Positions 33,962-42,327 of a stretch of DNA of 64,000 bases are shown here, piece by piece. The DNA is from Paenibacillus_AP thailandensis (GTDB taxonomy: Bacteria; Bacillota; Bacilli; Paenibacillales; Paenibacillaceae). Where the stretch lies: positions 1 to 64,000 of the forward strand of contig NZ_JBHUMY010000007.1 of assembly GCF_042685365.1 (NCBI RefSeq), given 5' to 3'. The notes under the pieces were generated by a model. That model had not been told where the DNA came from, did no database searches, and worked only from the letters and a program-made list of their open reading frames with translations. The translations under genes and the position numbers were made by a program. The first letter of the stretch is position 1, and every line of letters starts with the position of its first letter.

Positions 33962-35911
33962 ATGCTGCTCCAAGTATCGAATATTACCAAAAGCTACGGA
34001 ATCGATGTCATACTCTCCAATATTTCCATGCAAGTGCTGGAACGCGAAAGGATCGGCATCGTCGGCGTGAACGGCGCCGGCAAATCCACCTTGTTGAAAA
34101 TTATCGCCGGAGAGCTGTCCGCCGATTCCGGCGCCATTCATAAATCAAAAGACCTAAAGCTGGGTTACTTGGCCCAAAACAGCGGCCTTCAGTCGAATAA
34201 AACGATCATCGAGGAAATGCGCGCCGTGTTTGACCATTTGATTCAGGCGGAGCAGGAATTGCGCGAACTGGAGCGGCAAATCGCCGATCCCGCCCTGCAT
34301 GAGAACGAAAAGCGCTACAGCGAAGTTCTCGAGCGTTATGCCCGCAAGTCCGACTGGTTCCGGGAACAAGGCGGATTTGAAATCAATACGAAAATCAACA
34401 GCGTGCTGCACGGGATGGGGTTCGGCGACTTCGAACCCGATACGCCGATCGTCAACCTTAGCGGCGGCCAAAAAACAAGGCTGGCGCTAGCCCGCATCTT
34501 GCTGCAAGCGCCGGATTTGCTCATGCTGGACGAGCCGACCAACTATTTGGACATCGATACGTTGACCTGGCTCGAAAACTATTTGCGCAGCTATCCGGGC
34601 GCGATTGTCGTCGTTTCCCACGACCGTTATTTCCTTGACGCGACGGTTCAAACGATCGTTGAAATCGAACGGCACGCAGCCAAGCGCTATACGGGCAATT
34701 ACAGCCGTTATATCGAGCTGAAAGCGGCCGAATACGAATCTCTTATGAAGCAATACGAGAAACAGCAGGACGAAATCGCCCGGATGGAAGATTTCGTTCG
34801 ACGAAATCTGGTCCGCGCTTCCACGACCAAACGGGCGCAAAGCCGGCGAAAGGCACTCGAGAAGATGGAGCGGCTGGAGAAGCCGGCCGGAGAGCTGAAG
34901 AAAGCGAGCTTCTCCTTCGAGATCGAGCGCCAGACCGGAAAAGACGTTCTGGAAGCCAAGTCGCTTGGCGTCGTTTTCTCAAGCGGCGACGGGGCGACAG
35001 CGGGCAAACGGCTGTTCCGAAACGTCAGCTTTTCGCTGCAACGCGGCGAAACCGTCGCGCTGATCGGGCCTAACGGGATCGGCAAATCGACCCTTCTCAA
35101 AGTGCTTGTCGGCGAGCTTCAGCCGTCCGAAGGGCAACTGTATTGGGGCTCCAACGTCAAGCTTGGGTATTACGACCAGGAGCATACCGGGCTGAACCCG
35201 GCAAATACCGTGCTTGAGGAAGTATGGTCGCATTACCCGCATCTGGAGGAGGTCCGCATCCGCACGGTGCTGGGGAACTTCCTGTTCAGCGGCGACGATG
35301 TGCAGAAGAAGATCTCCTCGCTCAGCGGCGGCGAAAAAGCGAGAGTGTCGCTGGCCAAGCTGATGCTGAAGCAGGCGAATGTCCTTATTTTGGACGAACC
35401 GACCAACCATCTGGATTTGTTCAGCAAGGAAGTGCTCGAATCGGCGCTTATCGATTACGAAGGCACCTTGCTCTTTATTTCGCACGACCGTTATTTCTTG
35501 AACAAAATGGCCGAGCGCATCATCGAGCTGTCTCCAAACGGCACGGAGCATTTCCTGGGCAATTACGACGATATGCTGGAGAAAAAAAGGGATCTTGACG
35601 AAGCGTATCAGGAAAGCCTCGCCAAGTCCGCCTCCGGCGCCGCTAAGCAAGCCGCAGAGCCGGCTCCTGCTTCTTCATACGAAGCCGAAAAGCAGGCCAA
35701 ACGCGAAGAACGCAACCGCCAGCGGAGAGTGGAGCAATTGGAAAAGCAAATTAGCGAGCTTGAGCAGCATATCGCCGAGTTGGAAAATCGGCTGGCCGAC
35801 CCGGACGTATTTAACGACTACGTTCGCGTTGCCGAAATCCAAAACGAAATCGAACAAAAAAAAGCGGAGCTGCAAAACGTCTACGACCAATGGGAGCAGC
35901 TCTTGAGTTAA
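33962..35911 (+). CDS. ABC-F family ATPase (YdiF-like)
   Basis: Soluble 649-residue protein with two ABC domains and no membrane part, the ABC-F layout of ribosome-associated translation factors and antibiotic-protection proteins. Walker A GVNGAGKST and GPNGIGKST; signatures LSGGQKTRLALA and LSGGEKARVSLA; Walker B LMLDEPTNYLD and LILDEPTNHLD; an inter-domain linker rich in Arg/Lys (about 235-320) and a C-terminal coiled coil (about 580-645). ATG 33962 behind CGGAGG at 11 nt. In B. subtilis the homologue ydiF lies next to gcp (tsaD); here about 9 kb of other genes separate them. A strong terminator follows. Confidence 0.95.
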   Translation: MLLQVSNITKSYGIDVILSNISMQVLERERIGIVGVNGAGKSTLLKIIAGELSADSGAIHKSKDLKLGYLAQNSGLQSNKTIIEEMRAVFDHLIQAEQELRELERQIADPALHENEKRYSEVLERYARKSDWFREQGGFEINTKINSVLHGMGFGDFEPDTPIVNLSGGQKTRLALARILLQAPDLLMLDEPTNYLDIDTLTWLENYLRSYPGAIVVVSHDRYFLDATVQTIVEIERHAAKRYTGNYSRYIELKAAEYESLMKQYEKQQDEIARMEDFVRRNLVRASTTKRAQSRRKALEKMERLEKPAGELKKASFSFEIERQTGKDVLEAKSLGVVFSSGDGATAGKRLFRNVSFSLQRGETVALIGPNGIGKSTLLKVLVGELQPSEGQLYWGSNVKLGYYDQEHTGLNPANTVLEEVWSHYPHLEEVRIRTVLGNFLFSGDDVQKKISSLSGGEKARVSLAKLMLKQANVLILDEPTNHLDLFSKEVLESALIDYEGTLLFISHDRYFLNKMAERIIELSPNGTEHFLGNYDDMLEKKRDLDEAYQESLAKSASGAAKQAAEPAPASSYEAEKQAKREERNRQRRVEQLEKQISELEQHIAELENRLADPDVFNDYVRVAEIQNEIEQKKAELQNVYDQWEQLLS

Positions 35912-35919
35912 ACCGTCCA

Positions 35920-35952
35920 AAACCGGACTGCCCCGCGCAGTCCGGTTTTTTC
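35920..35952 (+). terminator. Terminator of the ABC-F gene
   Basis: Stem AAACCGGACTG / CAGTCCGGTTT followed by a T-run on the plus strand, 9 nt after the stop. Confidence 0.93.
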
Positions 35953-35984
35953 TTATTTTATATGATAAATTCAGCTCGAAGTTA

Positions 35985-36098
35985 AGCTTTGTCCGTCAGG
36001 ACAATGCGGGGGTTTGCATTCAATGAGTGCCGAAGACGGCCGCGAGGCAGGGACGCTGTTTGGGGTGTCCAGAGGGCGCATGCCCTTGGAGTCCCCTC
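35985..36098 (+). repeat. Dispersed intergenic element, copy 1
   Basis: About 114 nt that align along their length with 57759-57874 on the minus strand (shared blocks include AGCTTTGTCCG, AGGACAATGCGGG, GGCCGCG, GTCCAGAGGG and CTTGGAG). It fills most of the intergenic space between the convergent ABC-F and comA genes. Not coding as far as I can see. Confidence 0.75.
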
Positions 36099-36129
36099 AT
36101 TTGTAGTGGTGGGGGGAGGGATATTAAAC

Positions 36130-36164
36130 AAAAAAAGATGCTTACGCCAAAGGTGCGTAAGCAT
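36130..36164 (-). terminator. Terminator of the comQXPA operon
   Basis: 10-bp perfect stem ATGCTTACGC / GCGTAAGCAT, T-run on the minus strand, 139 nt after the comA stop. Confidence 0.85.
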
Positions 36165-36302
36165 TGAGAGGGAAACTATGTCGAAGTGTGTTGCAAAGGC
36201 AACGCCAGCGCTTGCGCCCTGATGCCGCCTATATAAGTAATGCAAATTGATCTTGTTGCTTAATGATCAATATGCAGTAACTTCCAAAGTTATGAAATGC
36301 CG

Positions 36303-36953
36303 CTAAAACTGCTCCATTCGGATAAGTCCGAGCCGTTTCGCTTCCACAATTGCTTCGGAACGCGATCGGACAGCCAATTTCTCGAATATTCGCGATAAAT
36401 TATATTCCACCGTCCGCTGGCTCATATGCAGCTTGGACGCGATATCCTTGTTGCTGTTGCCCGAGGCGACTTCCTGTAAGATTTGCTGCTCGCGTTCATT
36501 GATCGATACCTCTTCGATCATTTTTTCGCCGCGCGTAATTTTCACTTCATTGCGGCGCAGCTGCTTCAGCAGCGTGATCGGAATAACGGCCTCGTCGCGC
36601 ATGGCGCTTCGGATCGCGTTATGAAGCTGCTCTCGTGACGCGGTTTTGGATATAAATCCGCATACGCCGTTTTCAACCAATAAATTAAAGTGGGTACTGA
36701 TCTCATAACCCGTATAAATGAGCACCTTGCGGTCGGAATCTTGTTGAATGAGGCGCTTGGCGAGCTCTAAACCGCTGATTCCCGGCATATTCAAATCGCA
36801 TAATATAATGTCGAACGCTTCCTTCTGTATAACATCGAGCGCCTCCATAGCGGATAAAACGACCGTTACGCACATATCCGGATCCTGCTCAATCATCGTC
36901 TTAGTGCCTTCTCCCACGGAAGGATGATCGTCCACCAGCAAAATTCGAATCAC
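36303..36953 (-). CDS. comA: ComA-like response regulator (NarL/LuxR type)
   Basis: 216-residue transcription factor of a quorum-sensing circuit. Receiver domain residues 1-120 with acidic pair D8/D9, phosphoacceptor D53 (LCDLNMPG), and a C-terminal GerE/LuxR helix-turn-helix (about 148-212: INEREQQILQEVASGNSNKDIASKLHMSQRTVEYNLSRIF). GTG start overlaps the comP stop in GTGA, so the kinase and regulator are coupled. Fourth gene of comQ-comX-comP-comA, the same order as in B. subtilis. Targets cannot be read from this window. Confidence 0.9.
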   Translation of the reverse strand: MIRILLVDDHPSVGEGTKTMIEQDPDMCVTVVLSAMEALDVIQKEAFDIILCDLNMPGISGLELAKRLIQQDSDRKVLIYTGYEISTHFNLLVENGVCGFISKTASREQLHNAIRSAMRDEAVIPITLLKQLRRNEVKITRGEKMIEEVSINEREQQILQEVASGNSNKDIASKLHMSQRTVEYNLSRIFEKLAVRSRSEAIVEAKRLGLIRMEQF

Positions 36954-39328
36954 GCACGCAAACCCCTTTCTGACCTTACAGCCGTCATCGTTTCCGGCAT
37001 CACTATCGTAATTTCCAAACCTTTTCCTTTTTCCGACCGGAATGTAATTTCACCCTCGAGGCTTGCAACGCGTTCCTTAATGCCGGACAGACCCATATGA
37101 TCGAACGAAGCCTCCATGGAGTTGACGTCCATTCCGATGCCGTCGTCCTTGTAGTTCAAGTACAGGAAGCCTTTGCGTTGATCCAGCTCAAGCGTAACGA
37201 GATTCGCATTCGCGTGCTTGGCGGCGTTGCGCAGAAGCTCTTGCACGATCCGGTAGATTACCGTGATCTGCTCTTCGCTCAGCTCGCCGACGAAAGGCTT
37301 TGCCCTGAAATCAACGGCAAAATTGTTACGCATCTGAGCATGTTCGATGATGCTCTCGATCGCCTCCACGACGCCCATTTCTTTAAGAAGCGGAGGACGC
37401 AGCTCGTTGCAGGTTTCCCGGATTTGATGAATGACATCGAGCAGCCCTTCTTTTATTTCTTCCAGTTCGCGGCTTAACTTGTCCGAAATCGGATGGTCCA
37501 TAATGACGCTCTCGAGCTTCCGGTACCATAGCAGCTGGTCCTGCAAAGCCGAGTCATGAAGATCCGCCGCGAGCTTCCGGCGTTCATTCTCGGACAAGTT
37601 GAACAACAGCCGGAGCAGCCAAGGCGAAGTCGTATGCTCCTTCTGCACTTCCGATTTCAGATCGTCGATTAACCCCTCGATCAAATACAGGTTTTCGAAC
37701 ACGATGCTTGCGTAATTCGCCATCGTTTTGAGCCAGCGCAGCTCATCGGAGTTGAAGCGCGTATGATTCGTTTTGGGCCCGATCCACACGACATGGATGC
37801 CCGCGCGCTGCTTTCCGATGACAAGACCGATCCCGTAAGGCAAATCAACCAATTCGCCGACTTCCAAAATATCGGCGACCTGCAGCAAAAAAGCGATCGT
37901 GCGCTCTTCCTCCGCCGTTTTGCCTGACGCATGGACAATCCCTTCTGTCTGGTCAATCTGTACGAATTCGATATGATTGACGGGAAGAAGCTCGTTTATT
38001 TCTTGCCGCAATGCGATTTGCAAGTCCGTTTTTTTCATGATTCTCGCGATTTTGCGCGAAAACCGGTCCAGACTGTCCTGATAGCTGTACATCGCCTTGA
38101 ACATCCGTGGACGAAAGCGATGGTCGATCAGCTCTTTGGCGTATAAGAACAAAGTGATACCGATGTAAGTGATTGCAAAAAGCTGAAAAGACCTCATCCA
38201 AAAGTTTTTCGGCTGTTCAATCATTAGCGCAAGCGAAAAAATGGTAATCAGCACGGCCGGCACTAGCGACAGCGACGTATAATATTTGAACCTCGTCAAA
38301 ATAAAATCGATGTCAAACAATTGATTTGACGTTAACAAGTACAAATAAACGACAGGCAGCACAAACAGAAACAATGCTGTAAACGCTGCCGGTACGAATT
38401 GCTGATTCCCCGTCATGAGCGGCAGCAGATTCATGAACGTAAAAGGAGTGAATGCCACGAGATGGGCGGTCAGCGTTATTTTGAACAGCGAATTCAGCTT
38501 TGTCCGATGATGCTCGATGTACCTGTGTATCAAAAAGTAGACGCAAATCACATTGCCCAATAAAATGATCCCGCTATGGGTCATCTTCATGTATTCGTAG
38601 ATTTGAAAAGGCAATCGATCCGTCCAAATGTAAAACAGACTGACAGAGCCTAATACAAATACAACGAAATAAAGGGCATTGAGCAGCCTTTTATTAACGA
38701 AAGTCGTACCGTACTTCGCCAAATAAACATTCATAAAGCTCATGAAGAGCAATGGAATAAGCGGAAGCACGACGTAAATGATCGAAAGTCCGATCCTATC
38801 GGCCCTGATCGATGCCGAAGAACTGTAATAGCTAAGCCCGATGGACAAGAAAAAAGCGATCAAAAGCAAAGCGGCCTTATCGTTCTTCCTTTTTCCGTAA
38901 AGAAATACGGAGAAAGCACTAAAAACGAATAGCGAAGCCCCCGGCGTGTACAATTGGATGAGCAAGTCCCAATTCGAATGATTGCCGCTCCAATGGGATT
39001 TGAAATCGATCAGCTGCTCCCTGCCGTCCTGGTGCTTGACGAATACGCTGTCGGCACCTTCGATATAGGCGTACTTTCGGACATTTTTGAACTCGTTTAC
39101 GTCTTCGTTGTTAACTTTTAAAATCAGGTCGTTATTGCGAATGCCCAAAAAATCCGCTCGGCTTCCCTGATCGACATTCGCAACTATGTAATGGCCCGAC
39201 CGATCCTTGTATAAATCTACGCCTATCGTCGGAACTTTGACGATCACAACGGTCAAATAAATGACAATCCAGATCAAAATAATAAGGGAGAGAATTGCTG
39301 CCGATGTTTTAATTGCTATAGTCTTCAC
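36950..39328 (-). CDS. comP: ComP-like pheromone-sensing histidine kinase
   Basis: 792-residue membrane kinase. A transmembrane helix (about 8-30) precedes a PDZ-like extracellular loop (about 45-105), then 8-9 further helices up to about residue 405. The cytosolic part has a GAF-like region, a HisKA_3 domain with His591 (ADLHDSALQDQ), and an HATPase_c domain (ELLRNAAKHA, DDGIGM, GLSGIKERV). This matches ComP in length and layout. GTG start behind GGGAGAGG, 42 nt after comX. It should detect the modified ComX peptide and phosphorylate the ComA-like regulator. Confidence 0.92.
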   Translation of the reverse strand: MKTIAIKTSAAILSLIILIWIVIYLTVVIVKVPTIGVDLYKDRSGHYIVANVDQGSRADFLGIRNNDLILKVNNEDVNEFKNVRKYAYIEGADSVFVKHQDGREQLIDFKSHWSGNHSNWDLLIQLYTPGASLFVFSAFSVFLYGKRKNDKAALLLIAFFLSIGLSYYSSSASIRADRIGLSIIYVVLPLIPLLFMSFMNVYLAKYGTTFVNKRLLNALYFVVFVLGSVSLFYIWTDRLPFQIYEYMKMTHSGIILLGNVICVYFLIHRYIEHHRTKLNSLFKITLTAHLVAFTPFTFMNLLPLMTGNQQFVPAAFTALFLFVLPVVYLYLLTSNQLFDIDFILTRFKYYTSLSLVPAVLITIFSLALMIEQPKNFWMRSFQLFAITYIGITLFLYAKELIDHRFRPRMFKAMYSYQDSLDRFSRKIARIMKKTDLQIALRQEINELLPVNHIEFVQIDQTEGIVHASGKTAEEERTIAFLLQVADILEVGELVDLPYGIGLVIGKQRAGIHVVWIGPKTNHTRFNSDELRWLKTMANYASIVFENLYLIEGLIDDLKSEVQKEHTTSPWLLRLLFNLSENERRKLAADLHDSALQDQLLWYRKLESVIMDHPISDKLSRELEEIKEGLLDVIHQIRETCNELRPPLLKEMGVVEAIESIIEHAQMRNNFAVDFRAKPFVGELSEEQITVIYRIVQELLRNAAKHANANLVTLELDQRKGFLYLNYKDDGIGMDVNSMEASFDHMGLSGIKERVASLEGEITFRSEKGKGLEITIVMPETMTAVRSERGLRA

Positions 39329-39370
39329 TCTGCCCTCTCCCCCAGTTGCTTACTCAGCTTAGCCCTATAA

Positions 39371-39538
39371 TTAGCTCCAGCCAACCCGTTGAACTTCAAC
39401 CTTGTTTTTCTTGCTCAGTTCGCCAAGGAGTGCTTGTTGTTCAGCTGCGGAAACTCCTGCAAGTTGCAGTTGTCCACCCATCACCATGGACATTTTCTCC
39501 TTGCTCATTGCCAACGTACGAATAGCTTCTTTCAACAT
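39371..39538 (-). CDS. comX: ComX-like pheromone precursor
   Basis: A 55-codon gene between comQ and comP, read directly from the sequence. ATG behind AGGAGGAG at 7 nt. The product begins MLKEAIRTLAMSKEK and ends VEVQRVGWS, with the only Trp (W54) as the penultimate residue. ComX precursors are 50-75 residues with a Trp close to the C-terminus that ComQ isoprenylates; the last 6-10 residues are released as the pheromone. ComX sequences vary greatly, so the call rests on position, size and this Trp. Predicted mature peptide is within NKVEVQRVGWS. Confidence 0.85.
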   Translation of the reverse strand: MLKEAIRTLAMSKEKMSMVMGGQLQLAGVSAAEQQALLGELSKKNKVEVQRVGWS

Positions 39539-39674
39539 TCGAACTCCTCCTCTTCTACTTTTAATAGATTATTGTATCTATCTCTACTATAGCAGGATTA
39601 GGTTCGACTTCAAACGCCAATATAGTTCGTATTTCCCGCAAATGTCATTGCGGTAATGTAATAAATTGTAAAAC

Positions 39675-40592
39675 TCATGACACGAACTGTATAAATTCAG
39701 CCTTCCAGACCTTACTTTCGGGCAGCGAGTCCAGCAATTCTTCAAACTTATTGTAGTGCAACCGGCTCATAACGGCTCCGTACAGCAAAGTGCCCGAGCG
39801 CTCGCAAGCTTCCTCCAGCAGTTCCCGCTTGTCCCTTATATCCTCAAACGAGATGCGGCCCTCGAAATAATCGGCGATCCACCGGTCCTGCTCCGCAACC
39901 TCCTCCAGCAAATAAAGCGTCAGCAGCGTTTTTTTACGGTGAATGAAATCGCTTTTGTCGTCCCATCTGAGCAAATCTTTTAAATCGTTGCGGATTTGCG
40001 CCGATATCCCTACTTCCATAGCGTACTCGGCGACGACCGGATGCCAATCCCGCCCGGCCAATATAACGCCCGCCATGCACGCAAACACGACCAGGGACGC
40101 CGACTTCTGCTTGATCATTTCGATGTACGCTTCTTCGTCGGAAATATCGTTTGCCAGATCGAGCATTTGTCCGTTGGCGGCTTGAAGCAGCTGCCTGTTC
40201 ATCATATCGCCGAGGAGGGTACGCGTGCGGGGATCGCCGCCGCATTCCGTAAGCGCCTGCTGCGACAGCGTAATCATGGCGGAAGCCGTATTGAGTGCGA
40301 GCGGCATCGGCACTTTCATCCAAGCTTTGGATTCGGCATCCTGGTCCTGAATGTCGTCCAAAATATCCGAAGCGAGTATGAACAGCTCAACGGCCGCCGC
40401 GGCTTTATAAACAATGTCGCCGGTACCGCCGAACATCCGGTAATGCAGCACGGTCAAATAGCCGAAATAGATTTCTTCCTTTCTTTTCTCCGACATAAAC
40501 ATTCGAGCATGCCGAAGAAGAGGCGCAGCCGTAAAGCGCCCCTCTATCAGTCGTTCCATTTCCGATTCGATTTCATACAAATGCTGTTCCAT
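39675..40592 (-). CDS. comQ: ComQ-like isoprenyl transferase
   Basis: 305-residue member of the isoprenyl-diphosphate synthase superfamily that attaches a prenyl group to the Trp of ComX and processes it. First aspartate motif DDIQD (79-83) and second motif NDLKD (202-206) bind the diphosphate through Mg. The context (comX, comP, comA downstream in the same direction) separates it from housekeeping prenyl synthases. ATG behind GGTGGGGG. A predicted promoter with TTGCCC-17-TAAAAT lies upstream. Confidence 0.9.
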   Translation of the reverse strand: MEQHLYEIESEMERLIEGRFTAAPLLRHARMFMSEKRKEEIYFGYLTVLHYRMFGGTGDIVYKAAAAVELFILASDILDDIQDQDAESKAWMKVPMPLALNTASAMITLSQQALTECGGDPRTRTLLGDMMNRQLLQAANGQMLDLANDISDEEAYIEMIKQKSASLVVFACMAGVILAGRDWHPVVAEYAMEVGISAQIRNDLKDLLRWDDKSDFIHRKKTLLTLYLLEEVAEQDRWIADYFEGRISFEDIRDKRELLEEACERSGTLLYGAVMSRLHYNKFEELLDSLPESKVWKAEFIQFVS

Positions 40593-40626
40593 GCGACTTA
40601 GCCCCCACCGACATTTACATAGCTAT

Positions 40627-40655
40627 ATTTTACAATCGCCGGAGATGCCGGGCAA
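40627..40655 (-). promoter_or_regulatory. Predicted promoter of comQXPA
   Basis: Minus-strand -35 TTGCCC (40650-40655), 17-nt spacer, -10 TAAAAT (40627-40632), 35 nt before the comQ start. Prediction by match only. Confidence 0.55.
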
Positions 40656-40684
40656 CAAACTTCTTCGCAAGGCGGCTTATTTGG

Positions 40685-40912
40685 CTATTTGGCGAAGGAA
40701 CGGACGGCGTTAAACATTTTGAAAAGCCATTCTTTCATTTGCGGTCCTTGCTTATCAGTTCTCCCCTTGTCTTCGTCGATTTGATTCATTGCCTGTCCCA
40801 GGTTCGCCTCCTCGTTTACGCGGTTAAGCAGCGTCGCCACCATTTCCATCCGTTTCTCCACGACATCGGTTTGCTGCAATAGCGGACAATCGGTCTCTTG
40901 CCCTCGTTCCAT
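40685..40912 (-). CDS. Small protein of unknown function (75 aa)
   Basis: ATG 40912 sits behind a very good AAGGAGGG site at 9 nt. The product (MERGQETDCPLLQQ ... MKEWLFKMFNAVRSFAK) is charged and mostly helical, with a Leu/Met-rich first half and an amphipathic C-terminal helix; no membrane span and no family I recognise. It lies between the orphan ABC ATPase gene and comQ on the same strand, so it may be co-transcribed with either. A longer in-frame reading to 41203 overlaps the ATPase gene and is unlikely. Confidence 0.6.
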   Translation of the reverse strand: MERGQETDCPLLQQTDVVEKRMEMVATLLNRVNEEANLGQAMNQIDEDKGRTDKQGPQMKEWLFKMFNAVRSFAK

Positions 40913-41094
40913 AACTTCAAACCCTCCTTCGGACTGCACATCTGCCCGGATATTCGTAGTAAGCAGCCCCTTCAGCGATCCGAAATAACGGATAAGGAAT
41001 CTCTCAGGTCTGCAAAATTCGATAAGCCTGCCAACTCGGCCAAATACGACATGCTGAACGGCTGCATATCTTGACGTTCGACGGCAAAATGGAC

Positions 41095-41796
41095 TTATAC
41101 CGCCTCCATAGTCAGCCCGCCTGCCGGAATGCTGGCAATAAGGCCTTGCGGAGAATCGCAGGCAACCAGCTCGCCTTTGCGCATAATCGCCGCGCGGTCG
41201 CAATGCCGCTGCACTTCTCCCATATCGTGGGTGGCGATGACGATCGTCTTGCCTTGACGCTTCAGTTCAAGCAGCTTTTGCCAATAGTCGGCTCTCGTCT
41301 GCTGATCCAGCCCCGTTGTCGGTTCGTCCAGAAAAACGATCTTCGGATCGTTCACCAAAGCGATCGCAAGCGTAAAACGCTGCTGCCATCCTCCGGACAA
41401 TCGCTTGACCGGCTTATCCTTATACGGATGCAATTCAAGCTGCTCGATGATATCGTTCAAATTTTTCTTCCGGATATAAAACGACTGAAACAGCTCAAGC
41501 GCCTCAATGACCGTCATTTTCTCCACCAGAGAAATGTTCGGCATATGTATTCCGATATGCTCCTTAAGCTCTTCGGCCTCGGCCTGAGCGTCCAGACCGT
41601 AAACCTTGATCCGCCCTTCGTCCGGTTTACGCAAGCCCATCAGCAACTCGAGCAACGTCGATTTGCCCGCTCCGTTCGTACCGATAATCCCGAAAAGTTC
41701 ACCTTCCTTTACCTGGAAGGAGACTTGTTCAACTGCGCTGTTCGCACCGTAACGTTTCGTGAGCGAACTGACTTGAATGACCGTCTGCTTGTTCAT
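41095..41796 (-). CDS. ABC transporter ATP-binding protein, possibly truncated
   Basis: 233-residue ATPase with Walker A GTNGAGKST, signature LSGGWQQRFTLA and Walker B IVFLDEPTTGLD. No membrane partner gene is adjacent on either side. After the stop TAA (41095-41097) the same frame stays open for 40 more codons (to 40972) and reads VHFAVERQDMQPFSMSYLAEL..., which continues naturally from TMEAV; ATPases of this type often have a longer C-terminal part here. A nonsense mutation is therefore possible. It could be an orphan remnant of an exporter, or act with a permease encoded elsewhere. Confidence 0.85.
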   Translation of the reverse strand: MNKQTVIQVSSLTKRYGANSAVEQVSFQVKEGELFGIIGTNGAGKSTLLELLMGLRKPDEGRIKVYGLDAQAEAEELKEHIGIHMPNISLVEKMTVIEALELFQSFYIRKKNLNDIIEQLELHPYKDKPVKRLSGGWQQRFTLAIALVNDPKIVFLDEPTTGLDQQTRADYWQKLLELKRQGKTIVIATHDMGEVQRHCDRAAIMRKGELVACDSPQGLIASIPAGGLTMEAV

Positions 41797-41980
41797 CTGT
41801 CTCTACCTCCCATTCGCGCTTGAACGAGCTTGATTTATAAAATTGTTTATAAGAATTCTCTTCATAGATAATCTCGTCATGATATCTATTCAATACCTTA
41901 TCGCAATCTCCGCTCTTTTTCACCGAAAACTAAACTGCTGTTTGACGAAAAACTTTTGCGGTACCGCAACGGACGCAAAC

Positions 41981-42016
41981 AAAAAAACGCTCTCCCGGAA
42001 AAAAGCCGAGAGAGCG
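41981..42016 (-). terminator. Likely terminator of leuA
   Basis: Stem CGCTCTC / GAGAGCG with a T-run on the minus strand. The DnaA-box cluster lies between the leuA stop and this hairpin. I see no gene between 41797 and 41980. Confidence 0.75.
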
Positions 42017-42045
42017 AAAGTCGGAAACAAACCGGATTATTCAGA

Positions 42046-42315
42046 ATATCCACAGAGATATCCACAAATCCCGCTAAATTGTTAGTTAATTCTGTCGATA
42101 AAAAGCTTCGAATATAAACGGCTTGTAAAGGGCGTCACTATTCGACACAAAACCGCGACTTCTGACATAGGCTTTTTATCCACGTTATACACATTATCCA
42201 CAACCGACCTGTGAAAAAACTATCCACGAATCCGCCCACACCTGCAATCGCCAAAAAACGAGCGGCAGCAAGGGGTTCGGAGGTTATTCACATTTTCGGT
42301 GGAAACTGTGGATAA
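42046..42315. other. Cluster of DnaA boxes outside oriC
   Basis: Non-coding stretch with four exact TTATNCACA matches: 42185-42193 TTATACACA, 42194-42202 TTATCCACA, 42284-42292 TTATTCACA, and 42307-42315 TTATCCACA on the minus strand. One-mismatch boxes lie at 42046-42054, 42058-42066 and 42176-42184, and a weaker one at 42220-42228. Three boxes at 42176-42202 are head-to-tail without gaps. No dnaA or dnaN lies nearby, so this is not a standard oriC. Similar clusters in B. subtilis bind DnaA and moderate initiation or regulate neighbours. Confidence 0.8.
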
Positions 42316-42327
42316 TTTTTATTGCGT

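Noticed and set aside
36178..36222. 14-codon plus-strand frame with an AGAGGG-like site between ABC-F and comA
   Set aside because: Too short, no conserved context and no promoter seen.
41729..41923. 64-codon minus-strand frame upstream of the ABC ATPase gene
   Set aside because: It overlaps the ATPase start by 68 nt and its last third is an out-of-frame reading of that gene.
42046..42315. Chromosomal oriC
   Set aside because: DnaA boxes are present but dnaA, dnaN, rpmH and gyr genes are absent; housekeeping neighbours are those of the tsaD region.
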